Shown one piece after another: positions 1-7,562 of a stretch of DNA of 40,599 nt. Position numbers and translations under genes: made by a program. The notes under the pieces are model-generated. The model ran no database searches, was not told the origin of the DNA, and saw only the letters and a list, made by a program, of their open reading frames with translations. The stretch's first letter is position 1. The number at the start of each line of letters is the position of its first letter. This stretch comes from Pseudomonadota bacterium (GTDB lineage Bacteria > Pseudomonadota > Gammaproteobacteria > Pseudomonadales > Halieaceae): the NCBI GenBank assembly GCA_002862405.1, contig PKCZ01000037.1, positions 1-40,599 on the forward strand. Reading direction: 5' to 3'.

Positions 1-81
1 ATAGAAAGCGCTTTGTTGCCCACCGAGGGCGGAGGGATAGCGTCCGAGGAGCTGAAGGAGAGTCCCACTTCAGACGCCTGA
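1..81 (+). CDS. C-terminal fragment of an unidentified protein (cut by window edge)
   Basis: Reading from base 1, 26 codons run to a TGA at 79-81; the last residues read KESPTSDA. The tail is acidic and glycine-rich and has no recognisable domain. The reading frame was chosen because it stops just before a rho-independent terminator on the same strand at 98-122. Another frame stays open, but it runs straight through that terminator. The identity of the gene cannot be judged from this fragment. Confidence 0.5.
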   Translation: MESALLPTEGGGIASEELKESPTSDA

Positions 82-97
82 GGAACTCGAATAAAAG

Positions 98-122
98 CAG
101 AGCATTCGCTCTGTTTTTTTTT
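98..122 (+). terminator. Rho-independent terminator of the upstream gene
   Basis: A 6-bp stem CAGAGC/GCTCTG (98-103 and 108-113) closes an ATTC loop and is followed by nine or more T residues. It lies 16 bp after the TGA at 79-81, so it ends the transcript of the partial gene at the window edge. The stretch from here to 255 holds no gene I can support. Confidence 0.85.
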
Positions 123-255
123 GCCTACTGAATCGTAGTCCCTGCCTTTTGTCCTCGCGCACGCATTCGCCGTAACAGTGCGCGCAGCTAGCTATGGGAG
201 TCCTCTCAACCTGTGCTTGCTTCGTTCGAAGATCAACAATAACTAGAGCATAGAT

Positions 256-648
256 ATGACCGAGCAAGATGCCTGGACCCTAATGGCGGCCTATACCAAC
301 AATAACGCATTGTATTTTCTCGGGAACATTCTCGCCGTATGGCTTGGCTTCCCAAAAGCAAGCCGAATATCGGAAAGCAGAGACACAACCGCAATCGTTA
401 AGCTGCTTGCCACAATGTACTGCCTCTGTGTCGCGGTTTTTATGTACACCGGGCTGTCTGACAGTCTCGCCATGCTAAACGATTTTTCATGGGTGTTTTC
501 TGAACTCTCGAAGACCCGTGGGATTTCACCCATATCGCAAGAGATAATCGATTTTGACGCTACGATACCGACGACAGTGAATGGCCTATTCGTCTTTTCA
601 ATTATCGCCTTTCACCTAATTGGGATGTGGAAAACATCATCGGAGTGA
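256..648 (+). CDS. Hypothetical small integral membrane protein
   Basis: This is a 130-aa protein I do not recognise. Three hydrophobic segments suggest an inner-membrane protein: about residues 18-33 (ALYFLGNILAVWLGF), 47-67 (VKLLATMYCLCVAVFMYTG) and 107-125 (TVNGLFVFSIIAFHLIGMW). The roughly 40 residues between the second and third segments would form one soluble loop. The ATG at 256 has only a weak ribosome-binding site. The gene stands alone: a terminator lies upstream and a tRNA gene in opposite orientation lies downstream, so context gives no functional hint. It is supported mainly by uninterrupted reading and a membrane-protein-like composition. The antisense frame over 291-533 looks like a shadow. 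Confidence 0.6.
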   Translation: MTEQDAWTLMAAYTNNNALYFLGNILAVWLGFPKASRISESRDTTAIVKLLATMYCLCVAVFMYTGLSDSLAMLNDFSWVFSELSKTRGISPISQEIIDFDATIPTTVNGLFVFSIIAFHLIGMWKTSSE

Positions 649-756
649 AAACTCGTTGTTCGGATTGATTGAAACGATGAGAGCTACGTTGATTGCTTAA
701 TATTACGAACGTGGCGTCAAATAACCGTAACGAGCTGCGTTTGGGTTATGGCTGCT

Positions 757-785
757 AAAAAAAAGGGCCCTAAAAAGCCCTTTTT
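757..785 (-). terminator. Terminator downstream of tRNA-Ser
   Basis: On the minus strand AAAAAGGGC and GCCCTTTTT form a stem of up to nine pairs, followed by a T tract (plus-strand A run at 757-764). It sits just 3' of tRNA-Ser and would end that transcript, including any read-through from the MAPEG gene further upstream. Confidence 0.75.
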
Positions 786-791
786 GGATTT

Positions 792-879
792 TGGCGGAGA
801 AGGAGGGATTCGAACCCTCGATACGTTGCCGTATACACACTTTCCAGGCGTGCGCCTTCGACCACTCGGCCACCTCTCC
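792..879 (-). tRNA. tRNA-Ser (anticodon GGA)
   Basis: The minus-strand sequence folds as a class II tRNA of 88 nt with CCA encoded. The acceptor is GGAGAGG pairing with CTTCTCC (one G-T pair), with discriminator G and then CCA. The D-arm has the GGCCGAGTGG motif typical of tRNA-Ser, the anticodon loop is CTGGAAA, the variable arm is long, and the T-arm contains GGTTCGAATCC. The GGA anticodon reads UCC and UCU serine codons. It lies 74 bp downstream of the MAPEG gene on the same strand and has its own terminator. A TGCTAGACT motif (minus strand, about 890-898) could be an extended -10, but I see no matching -35. Confidence 0.97.
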
Positions 880-953
880 GTGGCGGCGAAGTCTAGCACA
901 CGGCTTGGCGCTACGGGGTAATGCGGCGATCACATAGATTTAAAAAAAGCATC

Positions 954-1343
954 TCAAAAAACCAACAAAAATGCGCTAACCAAGATCGTACCGAGGGTGC
1001 CTATCATTGAGAGAGGCCGAAGAACCATCGGCAGGCTTCTGATGGTGATCATTAGGTAATGCACGATACGTGACACTAGCAGTACACCACCTAAGGAGTA
1101 CATTGCTGTGTCCGACAGACCATTGAGATCATTTAACAACAGAAGAACCAGAGCGATTGGAACCTGCTCGACAAAATTTCCGTGCCCTCTTATGCGATTC
1201 AAAAGTTCTTTGTCTCCGCCATCACCTAAGCTGATGTTGCTCGAGAATCGGTAACCCCCGACGCGGAGCGTAAAGATGACGTGAAGCACAGCAGCGATGG
1301 CGGCGATCAGCATCGTTGGCTCAAGATTGAGTGGCGTTGACAT
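954..1343 (-). CDS. MAPEG-family integral membrane protein
   Basis: This 129-aa protein belongs to the MAPEG superfamily (membrane-associated proteins in eicosanoid and glutathione metabolism), small four-helix inner-membrane proteins that in some cases have glutathione transferase or peroxidase activity. The diagnostic motif RIRGHGNFVEQVPIALVLL is present at about residues 51-69, with hydrophobic helices before and after it and a terminal helix ending SAFLLVF. I chose the ATG at 1343 over a GTG two codons upstream because GGAG lies 7 nt from the ATG but only 1 nt from the GTG. The substrate cannot be inferred. The gene is followed on the same strand by tRNA-Ser with no terminator between. 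Confidence 0.85.
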   Translation of the reverse strand: MSTPLNLEPTMLIAAIAAVLHVIFTLRVGGYRFSSNISLGDGGDKELLNRIRGHGNFVEQVPIALVLLLLNDLNGLSDTAMYSLGGVLLVSRIVHYLMITIRSLPMVLRPLSMIGTLGTILVSAFLLVF

Positions 1344-1444
1344 AAACACACTCCAATAAGTGAGGGAACGTGGGTCTCAGAATAAAGCCCGCGGGACGCA
1401 TTGAACTATCTGCCGAGACGAGATGAGGCTCGACACCCAAGGAA

Positions 1445-3352
1445 CTACGCGGCCTCTGACACCTCAGCACTGGGCAAGGCGATGCCACCGCTGGTGAGAT
1501 AGCTGCCCAAAGGCTTGCTACCCAGTGCTTCGGTTGCACCCTTCTCGCCATCCCACGCCTTTTCGCCAGAAATATAGACGCTGTCTACAATGCCCTCAGG
1601 CCGATTTACCATCTGCTCGTGCTCGAATATATCGCGATACACCAACTTCCGCGTTTGGTCGGACTCCCATCCATCCAAAGCTTCGGGGTTGATAAGCACC
1701 ATGTCGGCACGGGCACCAATCGCCAAACTACCGGCATCTAGCCCAAACGTATCGGCCGGGTCTTTGGTCAGGCGTTTAACAACCTTGGCCACGACATACT
1801 CGCCCTGCTCCTTCGCGAGCTTCAGCGACATTAAATTGCTATCGAAAAATGCCATGTTGGTAATGTGCGCGCCCGAATCATTGAACCCGGGCAAGGTATT
1901 TTCGTGAAGCAAAAACCCTAGGGTCGATCGATTTTCTGCGTTGGCCACATCGGCGTAGAACCGGAAGCTCTTGTCGTAGCTGCGAAGCATGTGAAGCGCA
2001 AAGTCAGCATCATCACCCAGCGGAAGTTCGATGTTTTCGAATGCTTCTCGCTCAGAATCGGATCGCGCAACAGAACGGTCACCCGCTTGGAATTTTTGAG
2101 CGCGAGCCATGACGTCAGCAAAGCTCTCTCCGTCCCACTCTGAGCAAGGGGCACCATCAAAAATAAGCTTTTCGGGCTCCCGGATCACCAAACTGTCAGG
2201 TAGCCCACGCTTTGCTTTCCAGCTAGCGAAATCATCTCCAGTACGACCATGGCGCCACTCTTTACGGAATCGTTCAACCCACTCAGGATCATGCATCAAC
2301 CGCTGCCTACCCTCGTAATCGTCGTATTCAAGGGCGATCAGCTCAGCCGTTGAAGACAGCTCCTCAAACAGTGGGCTAACAATGCCATCCGACCATACTC
2401 TGAAATTTGTACCCAGAGCTTGGAAATGCAGTCTTCCATCCAGCAGTTTGCTGTTAAGTAGCTTTGCCACACCCAAAAACAGCTTTGATGAATTTGGCGC
2501 CGCGGTCATCTCCATCGCTGACAACGCAGAGGTTTTGAGTGGCTTTCCAAATAGGCGACCGCTGGTTAGCGTGAAGTAGAACAACGCCTTCAGCCTATTT
2601 TCGATAATGGGTGTGGTTTGCCAAACGCGATCGTATTTTCTAACAACATTGAGCAGTCGGCGCAGCTCCTTGAATGACGCAAATTGTGTGGGGATTCGCT
2701 TGTCTGTGTGCGGATCGTTCGACAAGTAGTGAAAGGGCAAGCCATCAGTACTCAGCCCCAGATAGCCCAACTCCATGGCGACTTCTAGAATCTGCTCCAT
2801 TTTCTGCAGCTCGAGCTCAGTGGGCGCCCGGCTAATGCTTGCCTCTAGCCCCATCACCTCGATACGCAACATAGAGTGCGGCACAAAGGCAGCGATATTG
2901 GGCCCGAGATTCAGATTCTCAAAATGCTTGAGGTAATCCTCGGGATTATCCCAGGTCATTGTCTCGGCACACTTTCTGAGCACGGACTTCGGGATATTCT
3001 CTACCCGTGTGAAACAGTCAACGATAGGTTCCTGACCATCCGTCTCCTGGGCACCAAAACAGGTACCAAGACTACAATTACCTACCAGTACCGTTGTTGT
3101 TCCATGCCGAACAACCTCCTCCAGCGCTGGCGCAACCTCAACTTCGAGATCAAGATGGGTATGGATGTCCAGCATGCCCGGCAACAGCCACTGATTATTC
3201 GCATCAACACACTGGGCTGCCGCGTCCCGAGGCAAATCACGCCCGCGTGCCGCGACCACCCCGTCCTTTATCGCCACATCTTCGATGCGACCTGGCGTGC
3301 CCTCACCATCAAATACCTTCGCTCCTGTCACGAGGAGATCCCACTGCTCCAT
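1445..3352 (-). CDS. Amidohydrolase, N-acyl-D-amino-acid deacylase (D-aminoacylase) type
   Basis: This 635-aa protein resembles amidohydrolase-superfamily D-aminoacylases, zinc enzymes that hydrolyse N-acyl-D-amino acids. It opens with the usual small beta-domain (LLVTGAKVFDGEGTPG, residues 7-22). The metal-binding HTHLDLE follows at 64-70 and GTTTVLVGNC at 84-93, where family members have a conserved metal-ligand Cys. Later motifs include LHENTLPGFNDSGAH and the C-terminal GSLAIGARADMVLINPEAL, which returns to the beta-domain. At 635 residues it is longer than typical D-aminoacylases (about 480-580). It may therefore belong to the wider amidohydrolase-3 group acting on another acylated or cyclic amide. 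The ATG at 3352 is preceded by AGGGTAGGG. It lies 77 bp downstream of queF on the same strand. Substrate remains inferred. Confidence 0.85.
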   Translation of the reverse strand: MEQWDLLVTGAKVFDGEGTPGRIEDVAIKDGVVAARGRDLPRDAAAQCVDANNQWLLPGMLDIHTHLDLEVEVAPALEEVVRHGTTTVLVGNCSLGTCFGAQETDGQEPIVDCFTRVENIPKSVLRKCAETMTWDNPEDYLKHFENLNLGPNIAAFVPHSMLRIEVMGLEASISRAPTELELQKMEQILEVAMELGYLGLSTDGLPFHYLSNDPHTDKRIPTQFASFKELRRLLNVVRKYDRVWQTTPIIENRLKALFYFTLTSGRLFGKPLKTSALSAMEMTAAPNSSKLFLGVAKLLNSKLLDGRLHFQALGTNFRVWSDGIVSPLFEELSSTAELIALEYDDYEGRQRLMHDPEWVERFRKEWRHGRTGDDFASWKAKRGLPDSLVIREPEKLIFDGAPCSEWDGESFADVMARAQKFQAGDRSVARSDSEREAFENIELPLGDDADFALHMLRSYDKSFRFYADVANAENRSTLGFLLHENTLPGFNDSGAHITNMAFFDSNLMSLKLAKEQGEYVVAKVVKRLTKDPADTFGLDAGSLAIGARADMVLINPEALDGWESDQTRKLVYRDIFEHEQMVNRPEGIVDSVYISGEKAWDGEKGATEALGSKPLGSYLTSGGIALPSAEVSEAA

Positions 3353-3429
3353 CACGATACCCTACCCTTGTTCTTATGAGCTGAGGATAGCGCTTTTTAG
3401 GATAAACGGATATTAACTAAGCGGCTTTA

Positions 3430-4182
3430 TTACTGCTCAAAAAGGCGCGTAATTCGAGGTGCCGAAGAGATAGACGAACGCCAAGGTGTGATATCGATAC
3501 CACCTCGCCGCTGGAAGAAGCCAACTACGTGCAACTCTGATGGATTCAGCGCGTTTTCAATACGAGAATACAAATCTTCAACACATTGCTCATGAAAACC
3601 CTGGTGGTTTCGCAGTGACTCGATGGCTTCAATAATGGATGACTCATCGTAGTCAGCAGCCGACACCTCAACGCACAAGCTCGCCCAGTCTGGCTGCGCC
3701 GTAACCGGACAAAGCGATCGAAATCCAGTGCAACGAAACGCAACTGTGGTGTCCAAGCCACCGACTCGAACAGCATCATCACCAAGCTCAGAAGACATCG
3801 CCTGCACCTCATCAGGATCAATGCGTACAAGTTTCACTTGCGATTGAGTCAGTTCCGACAAGTCCTTCTCGATGCAAGCGATGGCCTCTTCGTCGTTCTT
3901 GAAAAAATGCGCGTTAAGTGAATTCAGGTAGAGCTTCAGGGACTTTGATTCAACGGTGAAAGGGCTGTCTGCTGGAACAATCAGGGCTCCAGCGGTGAAG
4001 GTCACCACGCCATCAGGCAAGGTCCAGCTCAGCTCGTAGCAATGCCAAACATCATAGCCGCTGCCGACATTCTCAGACGCGTTTTTGATGCCGTCGCGGC
4101 CCAATCGGCGATCGATGCGTTCTAAAACGCTGGGAGTATATTCGTCAGGTGCGGCGACAGTTTGTCCGAGAACACCGGCCAT
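3430..4182 (-). CDS. queF: NADPH-dependent 7-cyano-7-deazaguanine reductase QueF (long form)
   Basis: QueF reduces preQ0 to preQ1, the last free-base step before insertion into tRNA for queuosine synthesis. The 250-aa length fits the two-domain form found in gammaproteobacteria. Visible signatures are the QueF motif ESKSLKLYLNSLN (78-90), the catalytic cysteine in FRSLCPVT (Cys158), the substrate-binding FHEQC (196-200) and RRGGIDITPWR (225-235). The start ATG at 4182 lies 3 nt after the stop of the yadH-type permease gene, so queF is probably the last gene of a yadG-yadH-queF transcript. The pathway's first enzyme, GTP cyclohydrolase I, appears as a broken gene at 15336-15895, so precursor supply must come from elsewhere if queF is functional. 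Confidence 0.96.
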   Translation of the reverse strand: MAGVLGQTVAAPDEYTPSVLERIDRRLGRDGIKNASENVGSGYDVWHCYELSWTLPDGVVTFTAGALIVPADSPFTVESKSLKLYLNSLNAHFFKNDEEAIACIEKDLSELTQSQVKLVRIDPDEVQAMSSELGDDAVRVGGLDTTVAFRCTGFRSLCPVTAQPDWASLCVEVSAADYDESSIIEAIESLRNHQGFHEQCVEDLYSRIENALNPSELHVVGFFQRRGGIDITPWRSSISSAPRITRLFEQ

Positions 4183-4185
4183 AAA

Positions 4186-4959
4186 TCAGGTACGCAGACG
4201 TGTGCCTGTGCTCAGCAAATGCATCGCATAGGCGAAGGCAACCACTGTCAGACCAATGAGCATGGTGAAAGACACCGTGATGTCGACGTCACTGACCCCA
4301 AGAACACCGTATCTGAAGGCATTCACAACATAGACCAGAGGGTTGATCTGGGATACACCCGCCCAAAAATCGGGAAGAAGATCGAGCGAATAAAAAACGC
4401 CTCCGAGGTATGTCAATGGGGTCAAAATGAAGGTCGGTACGATGTTGACGTCGTCGAACGTGTTGGCGAATACAGCATTGATGAGGCCACACAGCGAAAA
4501 CGCTACCGATGTCAGTGCTACGACGCTAATGACGACAAACCAGTTGTATATATCGAGCTTGGTAAAAAAGAGCGCTACCGAGGTGACTATGATCGAGACT
4601 AGGATCCCGCGTGACACGCCGCCTGCTACATACCCCAATACAATCACGTAGTTGGGTGTAGGTGAGACCAGCAGCTCCTCAACACTATTATTAAACTTCG
4701 CACCGAAAAACGAGCCAACGACGTTGGCGTAGGTATTCGTGATGATGGCCATCATGATGAGGCCAGGTACGACGAATTCCATATAACTGACACCACCCAT
4801 GGTGCCGATCCGCTTACCAATGAGTGTTCCGAAAATCAGAAAATACAGCGACATCGTGATAGCCGATGGCAGGAGTGTCTGAGTCCATATCCGCAGATAA
4901 CGTCGGACCTCTTTTCGCATGATGGTCAAAAAGGCGATCCATTGCTCGTAAGCACTCAT
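4186..4959 (-). CDS. yadH: ABC-2 type transporter permease, YadH-like
   Basis: This 257-aa inner-membrane protein is the membrane half of a two-gene ABC-2 exporter. It matches the YadH pattern throughout: MRKEVRRYLRIWTQTLLPS near the N-terminus, VVPGLIMMAIITNTYANVV, FNNSVEELLVSP, and the conserved LTPLTYLGGVFYSL before the last loop. About six transmembrane segments can be counted. Its ATG overlaps the end of the ATPase gene by 4 nt (ATGA), indicating coupled translation, and queF begins 3 nt after its stop. YadGH-type exporters are widespread, but their natural substrate is not established to my knowledge, so none is assigned here. Confidence 0.93.
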   Translation of the reverse strand: MSAYEQWIAFLTIMRKEVRRYLRIWTQTLLPSAITMSLYFLIFGTLIGKRIGTMGGVSYMEFVVPGLIMMAIITNTYANVVGSFFGAKFNNSVEELLVSPTPNYVIVLGYVAGGVSRGILVSIIVTSVALFFTKLDIYNWFVVISVVALTSVAFSLCGLINAVFANTFDDVNIVPTFILTPLTYLGGVFYSLDLLPDFWAGVSQINPLVYVVNAFRYGVLGVSDVDITVSFTMLIGLTVVAFAYAMHLLSTGTRLRT

Positions 4960-5873
4960 GATGCGCCCTCCAACACGTTGACAAACATCCGCTCGAGACG
5001 GTTTTCCTTGTTACGCATGCTGACCACAGTAACGCCCGCACCACTGAGCGCTGTAAACACCTGAGCCAGATCCTGACCTTTGGCCAAATCGACTTCTAAA
5101 CACTGCGGTTCGACTTGTCTTAGCGCGAATCCGGGCACCTCGATGCCGGATGGCAACGCGTCCTGTGTATCGAGTAAGAAAGTCTCACTATTCAGATCTC
5201 GCAGGAGGTCCTTGATGGACCCCCGGGTGACGATTTTTCCGTGATTAATAATTGCCACGTTCCGGCAGAGCATTTCCGCCTCTTCGAGATAATGCGTGGT
5301 CAAAATGATGGTACGACCCTCTTCATTCGTCTCGCGCAAGAACTCATACATGCTGCGGCGCATCTCGATATCAACGCCGGCTGTGGGCTCATCTAAAATC
5401 AGTACACGTGGCTCGTGGATAATGGCGCGGGCAATCATTAATCGGCGCTTCATACCGCCTGATAGCATTCGCATCTGGACATGCTGCTTGTCGGCAATAC
5501 CCAGCTTCTCGAGGTAATAGACCGCGCGTTGGCGGGCAAGGCCAATGGGTATCCCGTAATAGCCCGCTTGATGGATCAAGACGTCCTCAGCCTTCTCAAA
5601 TACGTTGAAGTTAAATTCTTGGGGAACAATACCTATCTGCTTCTTTGCCAAAGAAAAATCGTCATCGATATCGATGCCGCAGATGCGAACTTTCCCGCCC
5701 GACTTGGAGACCAACGAACTGACAATGCCGATGGTTGTCGATTTGCCGGCACCATTGGGTCCAAGTAATGCGTAGAAGTCGCCCTCCTGCACATTCAGAT
5801 CGATACCTTTAAGCGCCTCGAATCCATTAGCGTAGGTTTTTTGTAGGCTAGAAATCTCTAAAGCGGCCGGCAT
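4956..5873 (-). CDS. yadG: ABC transporter ATP-binding protein, YadG-like
   Basis: This 305-aa ATPase powers the YadH-type permease. All nucleotide-binding elements are visible: Walker A GPNGAGKST (38-46), the Q-loop VPQEFNFN (83-90), the signature LSGGMKRRLMIARA (137-150), Walker B VLILDEPTAGVD (157-168) and the H-loop TTHYLEEAE. The long match to the YadG consensus, including FYALLGPNG and the tail after the core, separates it from generic drug exporters. GGAG lies 5 nt before the ATG at 5873. The gene starts the yadG-yadH-queF run and is divergent from the tRNA-Glu/tRNA-Gly unit; no convincing promoter of its own was found in the 141-bp gap. Confidence 0.94.
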   Translation of the reverse strand: MPAALEISSLQKTYANGFEALKGIDLNVQEGDFYALLGPNGAGKSTTIGIVSSLVSKSGGKVRICGIDIDDDFSLAKKQIGIVPQEFNFNVFEKAEDVLIHQAGYYGIPIGLARQRAVYYLEKLGIADKQHVQMRMLSGGMKRRLMIARAIIHEPRVLILDEPTAGVDIEMRRSMYEFLRETNEEGRTIILTTHYLEEAEMLCRNVAIINHGKIVTRGSIKDLLRDLNSETFLLDTQDALPSGIEVPGFALRQVEPQCLEVDLAKGQDLAQVFTALSGAGVTVVSMRNKENRLERMFVNVLEGAS

Positions 5874-5947
5874 GATGGCTCCACATCGAATTGAGGCGCG
5901 GAGTTTAACTAAATCGCGCAGGTTTTTCGAAACCTTTGATAGAACGC

Positions 5948-5976
5948 TTGACGCAGATGAGCAGTATTACTACTAT
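5948..5976 (+). promoter_or_regulatory. Sigma-70 promoter of the tRNA-Glu/tRNA-Gly unit
   Basis: The -35 box TTGACG (5948-5953) and -10 box TACTAT (5971-5976) are separated by exactly 17 bp. The -10 is followed at once by GCGCCACC, a GC-rich discriminator of the kind seen at stringently controlled stable-RNA promoters. Transcription would begin near 5983, giving about 30 nt of leader before tRNA-Glu. The rest of the 5874-6014 gap holds nothing else I can name. Confidence 0.75.
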
Positions 5977-6014
5977 GCGCCACCTTGCGGAGTGCAGCAC
6001 GTGCAATATGTTCC

Positions 6015-6090
6015 GTCCCCTTCGTCTAGAGGCCTAGGACACCGCCCTTTCACGGCGGGAACAGGGGTTCGAACCCCCTAGGGGACGCCA
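6015..6090 (+). tRNA. tRNA-Glu (anticodon TTC)
   Basis: This is a 76-nt cloverleaf with encoded CCA. The acceptor GTCCCCT pairs with AGGGGAC, the anticodon stem CCGCC/GGCGG flanks loop CTTTCAC with TTC at 6049-6051, and the T-arm carries GGTTCGAACC. It is followed after 6 nt by tRNA-Gly and shares the promoter at 5948-5976. Confidence 0.98.
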
Positions 6091-6096
6091 TTTTTT

Positions 6097-6172
6097 GCGG
6101 GAATAGCTCAGCTGGTAGAGCGCAACCTTGCCAAGGTTGAGGTCGCGAGTTCGAACCTCGTTTCCCGCTCCA
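6097..6172 (+). tRNA. tRNA-Gly (anticodon GCC)
   Basis: This is a 76-nt cloverleaf with encoded CCA. The acceptor GCGGGAA pairs with TTCCCGC, the anticodon stem CAACC/GGTTG encloses TTGCCAA with GCC at 6130-6132, and the T-arm is GAGTTCGAACCTC. A short T run follows the CCA, but there is no separate hairpin terminator before the metY gene 80 bp downstream, so read-through into metY is possible. Confidence 0.98.
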
Positions 6173-6251
6173 ATTTTTTCTTCGTGCTCAAGCGGAAGCG
6201 CGTACAATGATGCGCTCCACAGCCGCTATGGCGCGACAACGAGCGAAAGGC

Positions 6252-7562
6252 ATGACTGATTACTCTCCAGCCGAACTAGATACCCTAGCGCTACACGCAG
6301 GTGGGAAGCCTGATCCCGCGACGGGTGCGCGGGCCACTCCGATCTACCAAACGGCTTCCTACTGTTTCCCGGATTCCGATTACGCAGCCGCATTGTTCAA
6401 CATGGAGCGGCCGGGGCACGTATATTCTCGACTTAGCAACCCCACTACAGCCGTCCTTGAAGAGCGAATTTCCGCGTTAGAAGGCGGCGTGGGCGCCATC
6501 GCAACCGCCAGTGGTCAAGCGGCCTTACAACTGGCCATCATGACAATCATGGATGCGGGTTCGCACGTTGTGGCATCGAGCGCGTTGTATGGCGGCAGTC
6601 ACAACCTACTTGCGTACACGCTGCCGCGCTTTGGGATTACAACCACATTTGTAGACGCGCGTGATGAAGACGCAATGCGTGCAGCCATTCGACCCGAAAC
6701 TCGACTGATTTTTGGTGAAACTGTGGGCAATCCGGGACTCGATGTTCTCAATATCCCAGCGGTCTCCAAAATCGCTCACGACAATGGTATCCCGCTCCTG
6801 GTTGATTCAACGTTTACCACCCCCTATCTCGTGCGCCCCTTCGAGCTGGGTGCTGACCTTGTCATGCACTCAGCAACAAAGTTCTTAAGTGGTCACGGAA
6901 TTGTGATTGGCGGGCTATTGGTCGATGGCGGTCGCTTTGACTGGGATGCCTCAGGTAAATTCCCGCAGCTGTCTGAACCCTATGAGGGCTTCCACAACCT
7001 TGTGTTCACCGAAGAATTCGGCCCTGCTGCGTTTATCTCTCGCGCTCGAAAGGAAGGATTGAGAGATTTCGGAGCCTGCCAGAGCCCCACCAGCGCCTTC
7101 TACATACTTCAGGGTATGGAGACGCTAGGCGTACGCATGGAAAAGCATGTCTCCAACACTCGCGCAGTGGTCGAGTTTCTCGACAGTCATGACGCCGTGG
7201 CCGAAGTAGCTCACCCAGACCTCCCTGGCCACACGGATCATGCGCTTGCCAGCGACTTGTACCCTAAAGGTACTAGTGCTGTATTCACGTTCGAGATTAA
7301 GGGCGGACGTGACGCAGGGATTGCTTTCGTCAACGATTTGAACCTCTTTTCACACCTAGCCAATGTGGGTGATGCCAAGTCCTTGGTTATTCACCCAGCC
7401 AGCACTACCCATTTCCGAATGGATGAAGCGGCACTTGCCGCAGCGGGTATCGGAGAGGGCACCATACGCTTGTCGATCGGCCTTGAAGACCCCAAGGACC
7501 TGATTGCTGATCTCAAAGCTGGACTGCGGGCCGCCGAGAAGGTAGCTGGAGGACGGGGTTAA
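6252..7562 (+). CDS. metY: O-acetylhomoserine sulfhydrylase family enzyme (PLP-dependent)
   Basis: This 436-aa enzyme belongs to the Cys/Met-metabolism PLP family, in the long subgroup that makes homocysteine directly from O-acyl-homoserine and sulfide. Recognisable blocks are TLALHAGGKPDPATGARATP at 11-30, YSRLSNPTT (58-66), the cofactor-contacting ASGQAA (86-91), and VMHSATKFLSGHG with the Schiff-base Lys210. The active-site tail SIGLEDPKDLI is also present. I start it at 6252 because family members begin just before this block; the 15 extra residues from an ATG at 6207 are Arg/Ala-rich and unlike the family. A TACAAT at 6202-6207 could be a -10 for the 6252 start. Its TAA overlaps the next ATG by one base. 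O-succinylhomoserine use or methionine gamma-lyase activity cannot be excluded. Confidence 0.9.
   Translation: MTDYSPAELDTLALHAGGKPDPATGARATPIYQTASYCFPDSDYAAALFNMERPGHVYSRLSNPTTAVLEERISALEGGVGAIATASGQAALQLAIMTIMDAGSHVVASSALYGGSHNLLAYTLPRFGITTTFVDARDEDAMRAAIRPETRLIFGETVGNPGLDVLNIPAVSKIAHDNGIPLLVDSTFTTPYLVRPFELGADLVMHSATKFLSGHGIVIGGLLVDGGRFDWDASGKFPQLSEPYEGFHNLVFTEEFGPAAFISRARKEGLRDFGACQSPTSAFYILQGMETLGVRMEKHVSNTRAVVEFLDSHDAVAEVAHPDLPGHTDHALASDLYPKGTSAVFTFEIKGGRDAGIAFVNDLNLFSHLANVGDAKSLVIHPASTTHFRMDEAALAAAGIGEGTIRLSIGLEDPKDLIADLKAGLRAAEKVAGGRG

Noticed and set aside
687-749. Inverted repeats ACGTT...AACGT and ATAACC...GGTTAT downstream of the orphan membrane gene
   Set aside because: Stems are only 5-6 bp with long loops and no T tract, so chance is the simplest explanation.
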